Shown here one piece after another: positions 43,512 to 52,689 of a DNA stretch of 64,000 nucleotides (positions within the stretch are counted from its first letter, which is position 1; every line of letters starts with the position of its first letter). Location: contig NZ_QLUV01000005.1 of assembly GCF_003286075.1 (NCBI RefSeq), forward strand, positions 124,001 through 188,000. The letters run 5' to 3'. Made by a program: the position numbers and the translations under genes. The DNA comes from Paracoccus endophyticus (GTDB lineage: Bacteria > Pseudomonadota > Alphaproteobacteria > Rhodobacterales > Rhodobacteraceae). Below the pieces are notes generated by a model that saw nothing but the letters and a program-made list of their open reading frames with translations, searched no databases and was not told the origin of the DNA.

Positions 43512-44644
43512 GCGAAATACCGTTGCAGGATGGCCTGGTAGATGTCTTTCAACGCGCGGACCTGATCGACGGGGACCCGTTCGTCCACCTGGTGCATGAA
43601 CGCGCCGACCAGGCCGAATTCCAGCACCGGGCAGTGATCCTTGACAAAGCGCGCGTCCGACGTGCCGCCCGAGGTGGACAGCGCCGGCACACGCCCCGTC
43701 CGCTCGGCCACCACATCCGCGACCAGATCCACGAAGGGCCCCGGTTGCGTCAGGAAGCTTTCGCCCGAGATATCGACCTGCACCCCCATCCCCACGCCAG
43801 TGGCCAGTTCCACCGCCGCCGCCCGCTCGCGCAGCATCGCGGTCAGGCTGGCGCCGGAATGGGCGTCGTTGAAGCGGATGTTCGCGGTGGCCGTCGCGCG
43901 CTGGGGGATGACGTTGGACGCCGGGTTGCCGCAGTCGATCGTCGTGACCTGCACCCCCGAGGCGTCGAAATGCGCCGTTCCCGCGTCCAGCGGCCGCGCG
44001 GTCAGGTCGCCCAGCAGCGCGACCAGCGCGTGCAGCGGATTGCGCGCCTGGTCGGGATAGGCCGCGTGGCCCTGCACCCCCGTCGCGGTCAGCCGCGCGG
44101 TCAGGCTGCCGCGGCGGCCGATCTTGATCATCTCGCCCAGGACCGAGGGGTTGGACGGCTCTCCCACCAGGCAGACGTCCATGCGCTCGCCGGTCGCGGC
44201 CATCCAGTCCAGGATCGCCACGGTGCCGTCTTTCGACGGCCCTTCCTCGTCGCCCGTGATGGTCAGGATCACGGCGCCATCGGGCGGGGTTTCGGTGACG
44301 AAGTCCACCGCCGCCGCGACAAAGGCCGCGACGCCCGATTTCATGTCGGTCGCGCCGCGCCCCCAGATCAGGCCATCCGCGACCAGCCCGGAAAAGGGCG
44401 GATGCGTCCAGCGGGCCGGATCGCCGGGGGGCACGACATCGGTGTGCCCGTTGAACCCGAAGCTGCGCGCACCCTTGTCGCCCCAGCGGGCGAACAGGTT
44501 GGACGTGCCGTTCCGATCGACGCGCGTGCAGACAAAGCCCGCGGATTCCAGAAGCGCGGCGATCAGCGACAGCGCGCCCCCCTCGTCGGGGGTGACAGAG
44601 GGGCAGCGGATCAGTCGGGCGGTCAGGTCGGCGGCGTCGGTCAT
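43508..44644 (-). CDS. dapE: Succinyl-diaminopimelate desuccinylase
   Basis: Releases L,L-diaminopimelate from its N-succinyl form in lysine and peptidoglycan synthesis. It has 378 residues, the normal size, an M20 zinc aminoacylase. Metal ligands include His67 and Asp69 in [12 protein letters not shown], Asp100 in [10 protein letters not shown], and the catalytic Glu in [20 protein letters not shown] is near the end. ATG 44644 gives the usual start. A 244-base gap separates it from the divergent mcd gene. Confidence 0.95.
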   Translation of the reverse strand: MTDAADLTARLIRCPSVTPDEGGALSLIAALLESAGFVCTRVDRNGTSNLFARWGDKGARSFGFNGHTDVVPPGDPARWTHPPFSGLVADGLIWGRGATDMKSGVAAFVAAAVDFVTETPPDGAVILTITGDEEGPSKDGTVAILDWMAATGERMDVCLVGEPSNPSVLGEMIKIGRRGSLTARLTATGVQGHAAYPDQARNPLHALVALLGDLTARPLDAGTAHFDASGVQVTTIDCGNPASNVIPQRATATANIRFNDAHSGASLTAMLRERAAAVELATGVGMGVQVDISGESFLTQPGPFVDLVADVVAERTGRVPALSTSGGTSDARFVKDHCPVLEFGLVGAFMHQVDERVPVDQVRALKDIYQAILQRYFA

Positions 44645-44888
44645 CGGGTTCCATCCAAGGCGCGCGGGGTGCGGTGATCGGGGATCAGCGCCCGCCGGAC
44701 CCTGCACCAGCCTGGGCAGGCACCGCAAGGCGGCGAAGGACCGGCCCCCGCCCTGCCGCCCCCTGCCTTGGCGCACCCCCACGCCGCGCAAGGAAGATGC
44801 GTGGCCGGTTACGCCCGCGCAGCATAGTTGCGCTGCACCTGCGAAAGGGGTATGGCCGGTTCAACACCTTGACCACAGGGATTTCCCC

Positions 44889-46523
44889 ATGCTCGACACC
44901 CGCGACGCGACCCTGACCCTGTCCGCTGCCCAGGACATCCTGCCGGAACTGAACGCCCTGCTGGGTCGCGCAACCGATGCGCTGCGCGCGCGCGTGACCG
45001 TCGGCGGCAAGATCGACGCCAGCGCGCTGGAGGTCGAGCAGCACGCCGCCCACGCGCTGTCCTGGATGGCGACCTATGTCGAATCGCTGGTGCAACTGTC
45101 CGCCTGGGCCGACCGGCTGGGCCCGTCGATGGGCGAGATGGAACGGCTGATCCTGACCATCGGCTTTGGCGAATACCTGACGCAGCTGGCTGGCGGCATC
45201 CCGATGAGCCAGACCGAATTCGCCCGCCTGTCCGACCTTGACCTGGACTGGCAGCCGTCGGACGCCGCGCGCGCCGCGATGGGCGGCAACACCCCCGCCG
45301 CCCGCGCCCGGCTGGCGGCGCTGATGCAGGACACCCAGGGACGCGCGACCTTTGGCGCGACGGGGCTGGACGAGGATCTGGAGATGATCCGCGACCAGTT
45401 CCGCCGCTATGCCGACGACCGGGTGATCCCCAATGCCCATGGCTGGCACCTCAAGGACGAGCTGATCCCGATCGAGATCATCCACGAGCTGGCCGAGCTG
45501 GGCGTCTTTGGCCTGACCATCCCGGAAGAATTCGGCGGGCTTGGCCTGTCCAAGGCCAGCATGGTCGTCGTCAGCGAGGAACTGTCGCGCGGCTATATCG
45601 GCGTGGGTTCCCTGGCCACCCGGTCCGAGATCGCGGCCGAGCTGATCCTGTGCGGCGGCACGCCCGAGCAGAAGGCGCAGTGGCTGCCCAGGATCGCCAG
45701 CGGAGAGATCCTGCCGACCGCGGTGTTCACCGAGCCCAACACCGGCAGCGACCTGGGCAGCCTGCGGACACGTGCCGTTCAGACGGCGGACGGGTGGGAG
45801 ATCACCGGCAACAAGACCTGGATCACCCACGCCGCGCGCACCCATGTGATGACGCTGCTGGCGCGCACCGACCCCGACACGACCGACTGGCGCGGCCTGT
45901 CGATGTTCCTGGCCGAAAAAACTCCGGGCACGGACGAGAACCCCTTCCCCACCCCGGGCATGACCGGCGGCGAGATCGAGGTGCTGGGCTATCGCGGCAT
46001 GAAGGAATACGAGCTTGGCTTCGACGGCTTCAAGGTCGCGGCCGACAACCTGCTGGGCGGGCAGCCCGGACAGGGCTTCAAGCAGCTGATGCAGACCTTT
46101 GAATCCGCCCGCATCCAGACCGCCGCCCGCGCCGTCGGCGTCGCGCAGTCGGCGCTGGAGATCGGGATGCAGTATGCGCTGGACCGCAAGCAGTTCGGCA
46201 AGGCGCTGATCGCGTTCCCGCGCGTCGCCGACAAGCTGGCGATGATGGCCGTCGAGATCATGATCGCGCGGCAGCTGACCTATCATTCCGCGTGGCAGAA
46301 GGATCACGACAAACGCTGCGACCTCGAGGCGGGGATGGCGAAGCTGCTGGGCGCGCGGGTGGCCTGGGCCGCGGCCGACAACGCGCTGCAGATCCACGGC
46401 GGCAACGGATTCGCGCTGGAATACGCGATCAGCCGCGTCCTGTGCGACGCCCGAATCCTGAACATCTTCGAGGGCGCGGCCGAGATTCAGGCGCAGGTCA
46501 TCGCCCGCCGCCTGCTGGGCTGA
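44889..46523 (+). CDS. mcd: (2S)-methylsuccinyl-CoA dehydrogenase
   Basis: A FAD enzyme of the ethylmalonyl-CoA pathway, which oxidises methylsuccinyl-CoA to mesaconyl-CoA during growth on acetate and C1 or C2 compounds. It has 544 residues, longer than ordinary acyl-CoA dehydrogenases (about 390) because of an N-terminal domain of about 150 residues (LTLSAAQDILPELNALLGRA onward) that is typical of Mcd. The dehydrogenase core has VFTEPNTGSDLGSLRTRA, DRKQFGKALIAFPRVADK and IHGGNGFALEYAISRVLCD, ending in NIFEGAAEIQAQVIARRLLG. ATG 44889 gives the family start. It is the clearest pathway marker in the window. Confidence 0.92.
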   Translation: MLDTRDATLTLSAAQDILPELNALLGRATDALRARVTVGGKIDASALEVEQHAAHALSWMATYVESLVQLSAWADRLGPSMGEMERLILTIGFGEYLTQLAGGIPMSQTEFARLSDLDLDWQPSDAARAAMGGNTPAARARLAALMQDTQGRATFGATGLDEDLEMIRDQFRRYADDRVIPNAHGWHLKDELIPIEIIHELAELGVFGLTIPEEFGGLGLSKASMVVVSEELSRGYIGVGSLATRSEIAAELILCGGTPEQKAQWLPRIASGEILPTAVFTEPNTGSDLGSLRTRAVQTADGWEITGNKTWITHAARTHVMTLLARTDPDTTDWRGLSMFLAEKTPGTDENPFPTPGMTGGEIEVLGYRGMKEYELGFDGFKVAADNLLGGQPGQGFKQLMQTFESARIQTAARAVGVAQSALEIGMQYALDRKQFGKALIAFPRVADKLAMMAVEIMIARQLTYHSAWQKDHDKRCDLEAGMAKLLGARVAWAAADNALQIHGGNGFALEYAISRVLCDARILNIFEGAAEIQAQVIARRLLG

Positions 46524-46677
46524 CGGCCGCGGCGGCGTGGCCCTGCGGCGCGCAGGTGTGCTTTGCACATCGCGGCGTGCCATAAAGGTCGCGGCCGGCG
46601 CAGCCGCGGGTTGCCGAAAGACCGCTTTGGTGGCATTGCGAATAGGCCATCATCCTGTTTCCTTGGGGGATTTCCGC

Positions 46678-47103
46678 ATGTCCACTGTCTTTCGGCTGAC
46701 CGCCGCCGCCGCCGCCCTTGCGGCGCTGGCCGCGTGCGAACCCACGGCCTCCACGTCGGCCGGGGCCGGCACGGGATTCGAGGGGGGCATCCCCCTGGGC
46801 ACCTATACGCTGGTCGGCTTCGGAAAAGAGGCTGTCCCGACCCGCGACGGACGGCTGCGGCTGACCCAGGGCGGCGGTTTTTCGGGCAACGGCCCCTGCA
46901 ACACCTTCACCGGCCGGAACGCGGCCCCGCTTCCGGCCTTTCGCGTGGCGGTGATGAACTGGACCGACAATCCCTGCGGCCACAAGGGGTTCGAGGGGCG
47001 GTTCTTCCAGGCCCTGACCCAGGCGCAAGAGGCGCGCTGGGAAGGCGGGGTGCTGAAGATCATCGGCCCCACCTACATGACGCTGGAACGCACGGGCAAC
47101 TGA
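46678..47103 (+). CDS. META/HslJ-domain lipoprotein
   Basis: A 141-residue lipoprotein with lipobox LAAC (Cys20). The mature part is one META domain: LGTYTLVGFGKEAVPTRDG, then GGGFSGNGPCNTFTGR and VMNWTDNPCGHKGFEGRFFQAL. Two cysteines in these motifs are likely to form a disulfide. HslJ-type proteins have been linked to envelope stress and antibiotic tolerance in E. coli; the biochemical role is not known. It converges on recO with 7 bases between the stops. Confidence 0.85.
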   Translation: MSTVFRLTAAAAALAALAACEPTASTSAGAGTGFEGGIPLGTYTLVGFGKEAVPTRDGRLRLTQGGGFSGNGPCNTFTGRNAAPLPAFRVAVMNWTDNPCGHKGFEGRFFQALTQAQEARWEGGVLKIIGPTYMTLERTGN

Positions 47104-47110
47104 TCCCGGA

Positions 47111-48109
47111 TCAGGGGGCGCGGCCCGGCAGGGGCCCCGGTCCGCCCCCTGCGCTGCCGCGTTCATCCGGTCTGCCGGGCACCGCCGGGGCCTCGCTGCT
47201 GTCCGCCCCCTTGCGCCCGCGCGCCGCATTGCCGCCGTCCCGGGCGGTCCCCTGATCGGGCAAGCCCCCGCCCTGTCCCTCTGGATTGCTGCCCTGCGTG
47301 GTCCCCCTGTCCCCGGCGGCCGTGTCGCCGGTCGCCGGTTCCCTGCCCTGCGGGACGCCGCCGGTCTCCGCAGGCGCCTCCCCTGTCCCCGATCTTTGCG
47401 GCGATGCCGGTGCCAGGCGTGCCACCAGACGCCTGCGGGCGGCGGGCAAGGGACGCCCGGCCTGCCCCTCGGCCAGGCGCGCCGACAGGAAATGCCCCGT
47501 CAGGGCCAGCGCCTCGGCCATCCCGCCGCCCTGCCCCCCCAGCAGGCCGGGCAGGGGCAGCAGGCGCGGCGCCCACGCGCCCGCCGCGGCGGCCGTGACG
47601 GCGTGACCCGTGCGGGGGCTGACATAGGCCAGCCCGGTGCGCGCGTCCGTGACGGCGCAGCGGTCCAGCGCAAGGCCGAACCCCAGTTCCTCCAGCAACA
47701 GCATCTCCCATCGCAGATAGGCGTCGGCCCAGGGCGCGCCCGCATCCATCGCGTCCAGCAGCGCCTCGGTCGCGTCGGCCAGGCGCGGGTGCGGGTCGCG
47801 GTCCGGCAGCGCATAGGCGATCAGCGCAGTCACCGCGTTCAGCCCCGCCAGCGCATCCGCGTCGGCCATCAGGCCCGGCCGCGCGCGCAGCGGCTCGACC
47901 GCGAACGTGCCCAGCTGGTCGTCGCGCCGCGCGCGCCAGTGCAGCGACAGCCGCCCCCCCGGCTGCATCAGCGCCGCGCGCCGCGCGCTGGCCCCGCCCG
48001 GCACGACCCCGCTCAGCAGGCCCGCGTCGCGCGCGAACACGGTCAGGATCACGGCATGCTCGCCATGCCGGCGATGCGTGATCGCGGTCGCCTCACCCTG
48101 CCAGTCCAT
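47111..48109 (-). CDS. recO: DNA repair protein RecO with low-complexity C-terminal tail
   Basis: Helps load RecA on SSB-coated DNA in the RecFOR pathway. It has 332 residues, about 90 more than usual. The N-terminal OB fold (1-80: GEATAITHRRHGEHAVILTV, GVVPGGASARR) and the helical C domain (80-232: RWEMLLLEELGFGLALDRCA, LTGHFLSARL) are intact. From about residue 232 the sequence is Gly/Pro/Glu/Asp/Arg-rich without fold and runs to the stop. ATG 48112, one codon earlier, is equally possible (AAAGGAAGG precedes both). It is divergent from adenine deaminase. The tail is unusual and may be an extension past a lost stop. Confidence 0.9.
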   Translation of the reverse strand: MDWQGEATAITHRRHGEHAVILTVFARDAGLLSGVVPGGASARRAALMQPGGRLSLHWRARRDDQLGTFAVEPLRARPGLMADADALAGLNAVTALIAYALPDRDPHPRLADATEALLDAMDAGAPWADAYLRWEMLLLEELGFGLALDRCAVTDARTGLAYVSPRTGHAVTAAAAGAWAPRLLPLPGLLGGQGGGMAEALALTGHFLSARLAEGQAGRPLPAARRRLVARLAPASPQRSGTGEAPAETGGVPQGREPATGDTAAGDRGTTQGSNPEGQGGGLPDQGTARDGGNAARGRKGADSSEAPAVPGRPDERGSAGGGPGPLPGRAP

Positions 48110-48169
48110 CATGCCTTCCTTTCGCCGCCACGCTGCCGCAATCCTTGTCCGCACAACAGGGGACATCAC

Positions 48170-49954
48170 ATGCTGAAACCGTGGATCGAGGCGCAGGCAA
48201 GGCTGGTCGAGGTCGCCGCCGGCCGCGCGCCTGCCGATCTGGTCATACGCGGGGGCCAGTGGGTCAACGTCCACAGCCGCGAGATCCTGCCCGGCCACGA
48301 CATCGCCATCGCCGACGGGCGGGTGGCCTGCGTGCTGCCCGATGCCGGGGCCAACATCGGCCCCGGCACGCAGGTGATCGAGGCTGCGGGGCGGTTCATG
48401 CTGCCGGGGCTGATCGACGCGCACATGCACGTCGAATCGGGCATGCTGACCCCCGCGGGCTTTGCCGCCGCCGTCATCCCGCACGGCACGACCACGATCC
48501 TGCACGACCCGCACGAGATCGCCAACGTGCTGGGGCTGGAGGGCGTGCGCCTGATGCGCGACGAAAGCCTGATCCAGCCGATCACCATGCTGACCCAGAT
48601 GCCAAGCTGCGCGCCCTCGGCCCCCGGCCTCGAGACGACGGGCCACCCCATCACCGCCGGAGAGGTCGCCCAGGCGATGGGCTGGGACGGCATCGTCGGC
48701 CTGGGCGAGATGATGAACTTTCCGGCCGTGGCCGCGGGCGATCCCGCGATGCTGTCCGAAATCGCGGCGACCCGCGCGGCGGGAAAGGTGGTGGGCGGAC
48801 ATTACGCCAGCCCCGACCTGGGGCGGCCCTTTGCCGCCTATGTGGCGGGCGGCGCGGCCGACGATCACGAAACCACTGCCGAGGCGCAGGCCGTCGCCCG
48901 CGTCCGGCAGGGGATGGGCGCCATGCTGCGGCTGGGATCGGCCTGGCACGACGTTCAGGCGCAGATCACGGCCATCACGCAGCGGGGGCTGGACCCCGCG
49001 GGGTTCATGCTGTGCACCGACGACTGCCACGCAGGAACGCTGGTGGACGACGGGCACATGGACCGGGTGGTGCGCCATGCCGTGGCCTGCGGCTGCGACC
49101 CCTTGGTCGCGATCCAGATGGCCACGATCAACACCGCGCGCCATTTCGGCCTTGAACGGGACCTCGGCTCGATCACGCCGGGACGCAGGGCGGACGTGAT
49201 CCTGACCTCGGACCTGACCGCCCTGCCGATCGAGGCCGTGGTCGCGCAGGGGCGGCTGGTGGCCGAGGGGGGGCGGCTGCTGGTGGGCTGCCCGCGGATC
49301 GACTGGCCGGCCGCAACGCGCGCCACCGTCCGGCTGGGCCGCGCGCTGAGGCCGGGCGACTTCCGCGTGCCCGCCAGGGGCCAGCGCGCGACGGTCCGCG
49401 TCATCGGCGTGGTCGAGAACCAGGCGCCCACCCGCGCGCTGACCGCCGACCTGCCGGTGGTGGACGGCGCGGTGCAGCCTGCGGGCGACATCGCCCGCAT
49501 CGCGCTGGTCGAACGGCACCGCGGCACGGGCGGCGTCGTCAACGGCTTCGTGTCGGGGTTCGGCTATCGCGGGCGCATGGCCGTCGCCTCGACCGTGGCG
49601 CACGACAGCCACCACATGATCGTCGTGGGCACCTGCGAAGGCAGCATGGCGCGGGCGACCGCGCGGCTGGCGGATCTGGGCGGCGGCATCGCCGTCTTTC
49701 GCGACGGGGCCGAGCTGGCCTATGTCGCGCTGCCCATCGCCGGGCTGGTGTCCGACGCCCCCGCGGCCGAGGTCGCGGCGGCCGCCCGCGCCGTGGGCGA
49801 GGCGATCCGCGCCTGCGGCTGCACGATGAACAACGCCGTGATGCAGCACGTCCTGCTGGCGCTGGTGGTGATCCCCGAGCTGCGGATGTCCGATCTGGGG
49901 CTGGTCGATGTGACCCGGTTCGAACTTTGCGACGTGGTGGTGGCGGCGGACTAG
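48170..49954 (+). CDS. ade: Adenine deaminase
   Basis: Converts adenine to hypoxanthine in purine salvage. It has 594 residues, the normal size for the AdeC family of amidohydrolases. Metal motifs are LIDAHMHVESGML, the HGTTTILHDPHEIANVLG strand, and MLCTDDCHAGTLVDDGHMD. The C-terminal domain has VVNGFVSGFG, AHDSHHMIVVG and CTMNNAVMQHVLLALVVIPELRMSD. ATG 48170 is the family start; the frame is open far upstream only because it is antisense to recO. Adenosine deaminase and upp in the operon at 56-61 kb are further salvage genes. Confidence 0.94.
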   Translation: MLKPWIEAQARLVEVAAGRAPADLVIRGGQWVNVHSREILPGHDIAIADGRVACVLPDAGANIGPGTQVIEAAGRFMLPGLIDAHMHVESGMLTPAGFAAAVIPHGTTTILHDPHEIANVLGLEGVRLMRDESLIQPITMLTQMPSCAPSAPGLETTGHPITAGEVAQAMGWDGIVGLGEMMNFPAVAAGDPAMLSEIAATRAAGKVVGGHYASPDLGRPFAAYVAGGAADDHETTAEAQAVARVRQGMGAMLRLGSAWHDVQAQITAITQRGLDPAGFMLCTDDCHAGTLVDDGHMDRVVRHAVACGCDPLVAIQMATINTARHFGLERDLGSITPGRRADVILTSDLTALPIEAVVAQGRLVAEGGRLLVGCPRIDWPAATRATVRLGRALRPGDFRVPARGQRATVRVIGVVENQAPTRALTADLPVVDGAVQPAGDIARIALVERHRGTGGVVNGFVSGFGYRGRMAVASTVAHDSHHMIVVGTCEGSMARATARLADLGGGIAVFRDGAELAYVALPIAGLVSDAPAAEVAAAARAVGEAIRACGCTMNNAVMQHVLLALVVIPELRMSDLGLVDVTRFELCDVVVAAD

Positions 49955-49973
49955 CGGCCCCGGGCGGCAGGGA

Positions 49974-50405
49974 TCAGGGCAGCGTTAGGGTGCCATCCGC
50001 AGCCAGCGGCCAGAACGGGTTGTGGGCGATTTCCCAGACATGGCCGTCGGGGTCGGCGACATAGCCGGAATAGCCGCCCCAGAAGACCTGCCCGGGGCGC
50101 TTGAGCGGCGTTGCGCCTGCCTCGACGGCAGCCTGCCAGACGGCATCGGTGTCCGCCCGGTCCGCGCAGTTCTGCGCCAGCGTCATCGCCCCTGTGCCCA
50201 GCGCCGCGCCAGGGCGGCCCTGATCGGCGGCAAGGTCATGCAAGGGAAACAGCGCCAGCGCCGCCCCCTGCATCTGATAGAACACCACCCCTTCGGCCGG
50301 GCCCGGATGCGGGGTCCAGCCCCAGGCGGCATAAAAGGCGCGGGCGCGGTCCAGATCGGCCACGCCCAGGGTGATCAGCGTCACGCGCTGCCGCGGCAGG
50401 CTCAT
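49974..50405 (-). CDS. VOC (glyoxalase/bleomycin resistance) superfamily protein
   Basis: A 143-residue protein with one pair of beta-alpha-beta-beta-beta modules: VTLITLGVADLDRARAFYAAWGW, then a second half FWGGYSGYVADPDGHVWEIAHNPFW with the usual metal Glu near the end. The VOC fold is clear; the substrate is not known. It starts one base after the recF stop, so it is probably the last gene of dnaA-dnaN-recF. Confidence 0.87.
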   Translation of the reverse strand: MSLPRQRVTLITLGVADLDRARAFYAAWGWTPHPGPAEGVVFYQMQGAALALFPLHDLAADQGRPGAALGTGAMTLAQNCADRADTDAVWQAAVEAGATPLKRPGQVFWGGYSGYVADPDGHVWEIAHNPFWPLAADGTLTLP

Positions 50406-50406
50406 G

Positions 50407-51486
50407 TCAGTCCTCCGTCACGGCCCTCGAGGCGCCGTCCTCGCGCCGAACCTCGACGAAGCGGGCGCGGCCGTCCAGCGTGTCGAACAAGTCGCGTCCG
50501 GTTCCGGTCATGAACACCTGGGCAGGCAGGGCCGTGATCTCGTCATGCAGCGCCCGCCGGCGGTCGGCATCCAGATGCGCGGCCACCTCGTCCAGCAGCA
50601 GGATCGGACGGTCGTCCGCCAGCGCCCGCGCGTTGGCCAGCATCAGCGACAGCAGCAGCGCCTTTTGTTCTCCGGTCGATGACAGCGCGGCCGGCATGTC
50701 CTGGGGGCCCCAGCTTGCGCCCAGATCGGCCCGGTGCGGGCCGGTCAGGCTGCGCCCGGCCGCCATGTCGCGGCCGCGCGTGGCCGCCAGCCTGCGCGCG
50801 ATGCTGTCGGCGTCGGGATCGTCGGCGCTGCCCTCGCCCGGCAGCAGGACCAGCCGCGCGGCGGGAAAGGCGGTTTCCGCCCCCGCCTGCGCCGCCATGA
50901 TCCGCGCGATCGCCTGCTGGCGGCTGCGGGTGATGGCCGCCCCCGCCTGCGCCATCTGCGATTCCAGCGCGTGATACCAGCGCGCGTCGCCCACCTGGTC
51001 GCGCAGCAGCCGGTTGCGTTCGCGCATCGCCTTGTCATAGGCCAGCGCGTCGTCGGCATGCCCCGGCACAAAGCTGAGCGTGACGCGGTCCAGGAACCTG
51101 CGGCGGGTGTCGGGCGCATCGGTCCACAGCCGGTCCATCGCGGGCGTCAGCCAGATCAGCCGCGCCAGACGCCCCAGCGCGACCTGCGGCACCGGCTTGT
51201 CGTCGATGGTGACGCTGCGTGTCTCGCCGGGCGGCGCCGCGGTTTCCACGTCATGGCGTCCCAGCCTGGCCCGGATGCGCCAGCCGGCATCCGGTCCCTG
51301 CCGCGCCTGCTCGGCCGGGCTTGCCCCGCGCAGGCCGCGACCGGGCGACAGCAGCGACAGCGCCTCCAGGATGTTGGTCTTGCCGGCCCCGTTGGGGCCG
51401 AAGATCGCCAGCGGCCGCGCGTCCAGATCCAGGTCCAGCCGCGGCCAGGACCGGAACTGCGCCAGCGACAGATGGTCGAGCGTCAC
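50407..51486 (-). CDS. recF: DNA replication and repair protein RecF
   Basis: An SMC-like ATPase that marks gaps for RecA loading with RecO and RecR. It has 359 residues. Walker A is GPNGAGKT (30-37), the ABC-type signature is LSSTGEQKALLLSLMLA, and Walker B is PILLLDEVAAHLD. It overlaps the dnaN stop by ATGA. The order dnaA-dnaN-recF is the standard one. Confidence 0.96.
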   Translation of the reverse strand: MTLDHLSLAQFRSWPRLDLDLDARPLAIFGPNGAGKTNILEALSLLSPGRGLRGASPAEQARQGPDAGWRIRARLGRHDVETAAPPGETRSVTIDDKPVPQVALGRLARLIWLTPAMDRLWTDAPDTRRRFLDRVTLSFVPGHADDALAYDKAMRERNRLLRDQVGDARWYHALESQMAQAGAAITRSRQQAIARIMAAQAGAETAFPAARLVLLPGEGSADDPDADSIARRLAATRGRDMAAGRSLTGPHRADLGASWGPQDMPAALSSTGEQKALLLSLMLANARALADDRPILLLDEVAAHLDADRRRALHDEITALPAQVFMTGTGRDLFDTLDGRARFVEVRREDGASRAVTED

Positions 51487-52601
51487 ACCCGCATCGGCAT
51501 CACGACATAGACCGCGCTGTCGTCGCCGCCCTCGCGGATCAGCGCGGCGTCGCCCGATCCGTTGAACAGGAAGACCGCGTTCTCGCGGTCGATCTGCTGG
51601 GCGATTTCCTGCAGGTACTTGGCGTTGAACCCGATTTCCAGCGGATCGTCGGCATAGGCCACGGCCAGTTCCTCGTCGGCGGCGCCCGCGTCGGGGGCGT
51701 TGACCGACAGGACCAGCCGATCCTCGTCCAGCGCCAGCTTGACCGCGCGCGAGCGTTCGGAACTGACCGTCGCCACCCGGTCCACCGCGCGGGCGAAGTC
51801 GCTGGCATCGACCTCCAGCTTGCGGGCGTTCCCCTTGGGGATCACGCGCGTATAGTCGGGGAAGGTGCCGTCGATGACCTTGGAGGTCAGGGTGATCGTG
51901 GGCGTGGCAAAGCGCACCTTGGTCTCGCTGACCGACACGGCGATCTGGATCTCGTCGTCGTCCAGCAGCTTCTTCAGCTCGGCCACGGTCTTGCGCGGCA
52001 CGATCACGCCGGGCATCCCCGCCGCGCCGTCCGGCAGGGGCGCGTCGATGCGCGCCAGCCTATGGCCATCGGTCGCCACGCAGCGCAGCGTCGGGCCGCC
52101 CTCGCCCTCGGCCACGTGCAGATAGACGCCGTTCAGGTAATAGCGCGTCTCCTCGGTCGAGATGGCGAACTTGGACTTGTCGAACAGCCGGCGCAGCAAC
52201 GGCGCGGGGGCCGCAAAGTTCGCCGTGTACTCGGTCGAGGCCATGACCGGGAAATCCTCGCGCGGCAGGGTCGCCAGGCTGAAGTTGGACCGCCCCGCCT
52301 GCACCGTAAGCCGCGCGGTCTCAGGGTCGGCGGCGATGGCGACCAGCGCGCCATCCGGCAGCTTGCGCGCGATCTCGTTCAGCAGCGCGGCGCTGACGGT
52401 GGTGGCGCCGGGACGCTCGACCATGGCGGTGGCGCGGTCGACCACCTCGGTGTCCAGGTCGGTCGCGCGAAAGCTGACGCCGTCGGGCCCGGCCTCGATC
52501 AGGACGTTGGACAGGATCGGGATGGTGTTGCGGCGCTCGACGACCGACTGGGCCTGCGCCACGGCCTTGACCAGCACCGCACGCTCGATGGAAAACTTCA
52601 T
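51483..52601 (-). CDS. dnaN: DNA polymerase III beta subunit (sliding clamp)
   Basis: The ring-shaped clamp that keeps the polymerase on DNA. It has 372 residues with three similar domains. Seen are MKFSIERAVLVKAVAQAQSV and TIPILSNVLIEA at the start, the ARYYLNGVYLHV-like strand (TRYYLNGVYLHV), and PDYTRVIP with the terminal VVMPMRV. It is spaced 88 bases from the dnaA stop. Confidence 0.97.
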   Translation of the reverse strand: MKFSIERAVLVKAVAQAQSVVERRNTIPILSNVLIEAGPDGVSFRATDLDTEVVDRATAMVERPGATTVSAALLNEIARKLPDGALVAIAADPETARLTVQAGRSNFSLATLPREDFPVMASTEYTANFAAPAPLLRRLFDKSKFAISTEETRYYLNGVYLHVAEGEGGPTLRCVATDGHRLARIDAPLPDGAAGMPGVIVPRKTVAELKKLLDDDEIQIAVSVSETKVRFATPTITLTSKVIDGTFPDYTRVIPKGNARKLEVDASDFARAVDRVATVSSERSRAVKLALDEDRLVLSVNAPDAGAADEELAVAYADDPLEIGFNAKYLQEIAQQIDRENAVFLFNGSGDAALIREGGDDSAVYVVMPMRV

Positions 52602-52689
52602 GGCGTCCTGCCCCTTGCTGTCGTCGGATCGGCCGCTGACGCGGCGCGCTCAGTTTCGTTGTTTGATTGCGGCGGTCAAGCGCCCGTGA

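Noticed and set aside
48110..49849. Minus-strand frame leading into recO
   Set aside because: It is antisense to adenine deaminase, which is a clear gene; RecO begins at 48109.
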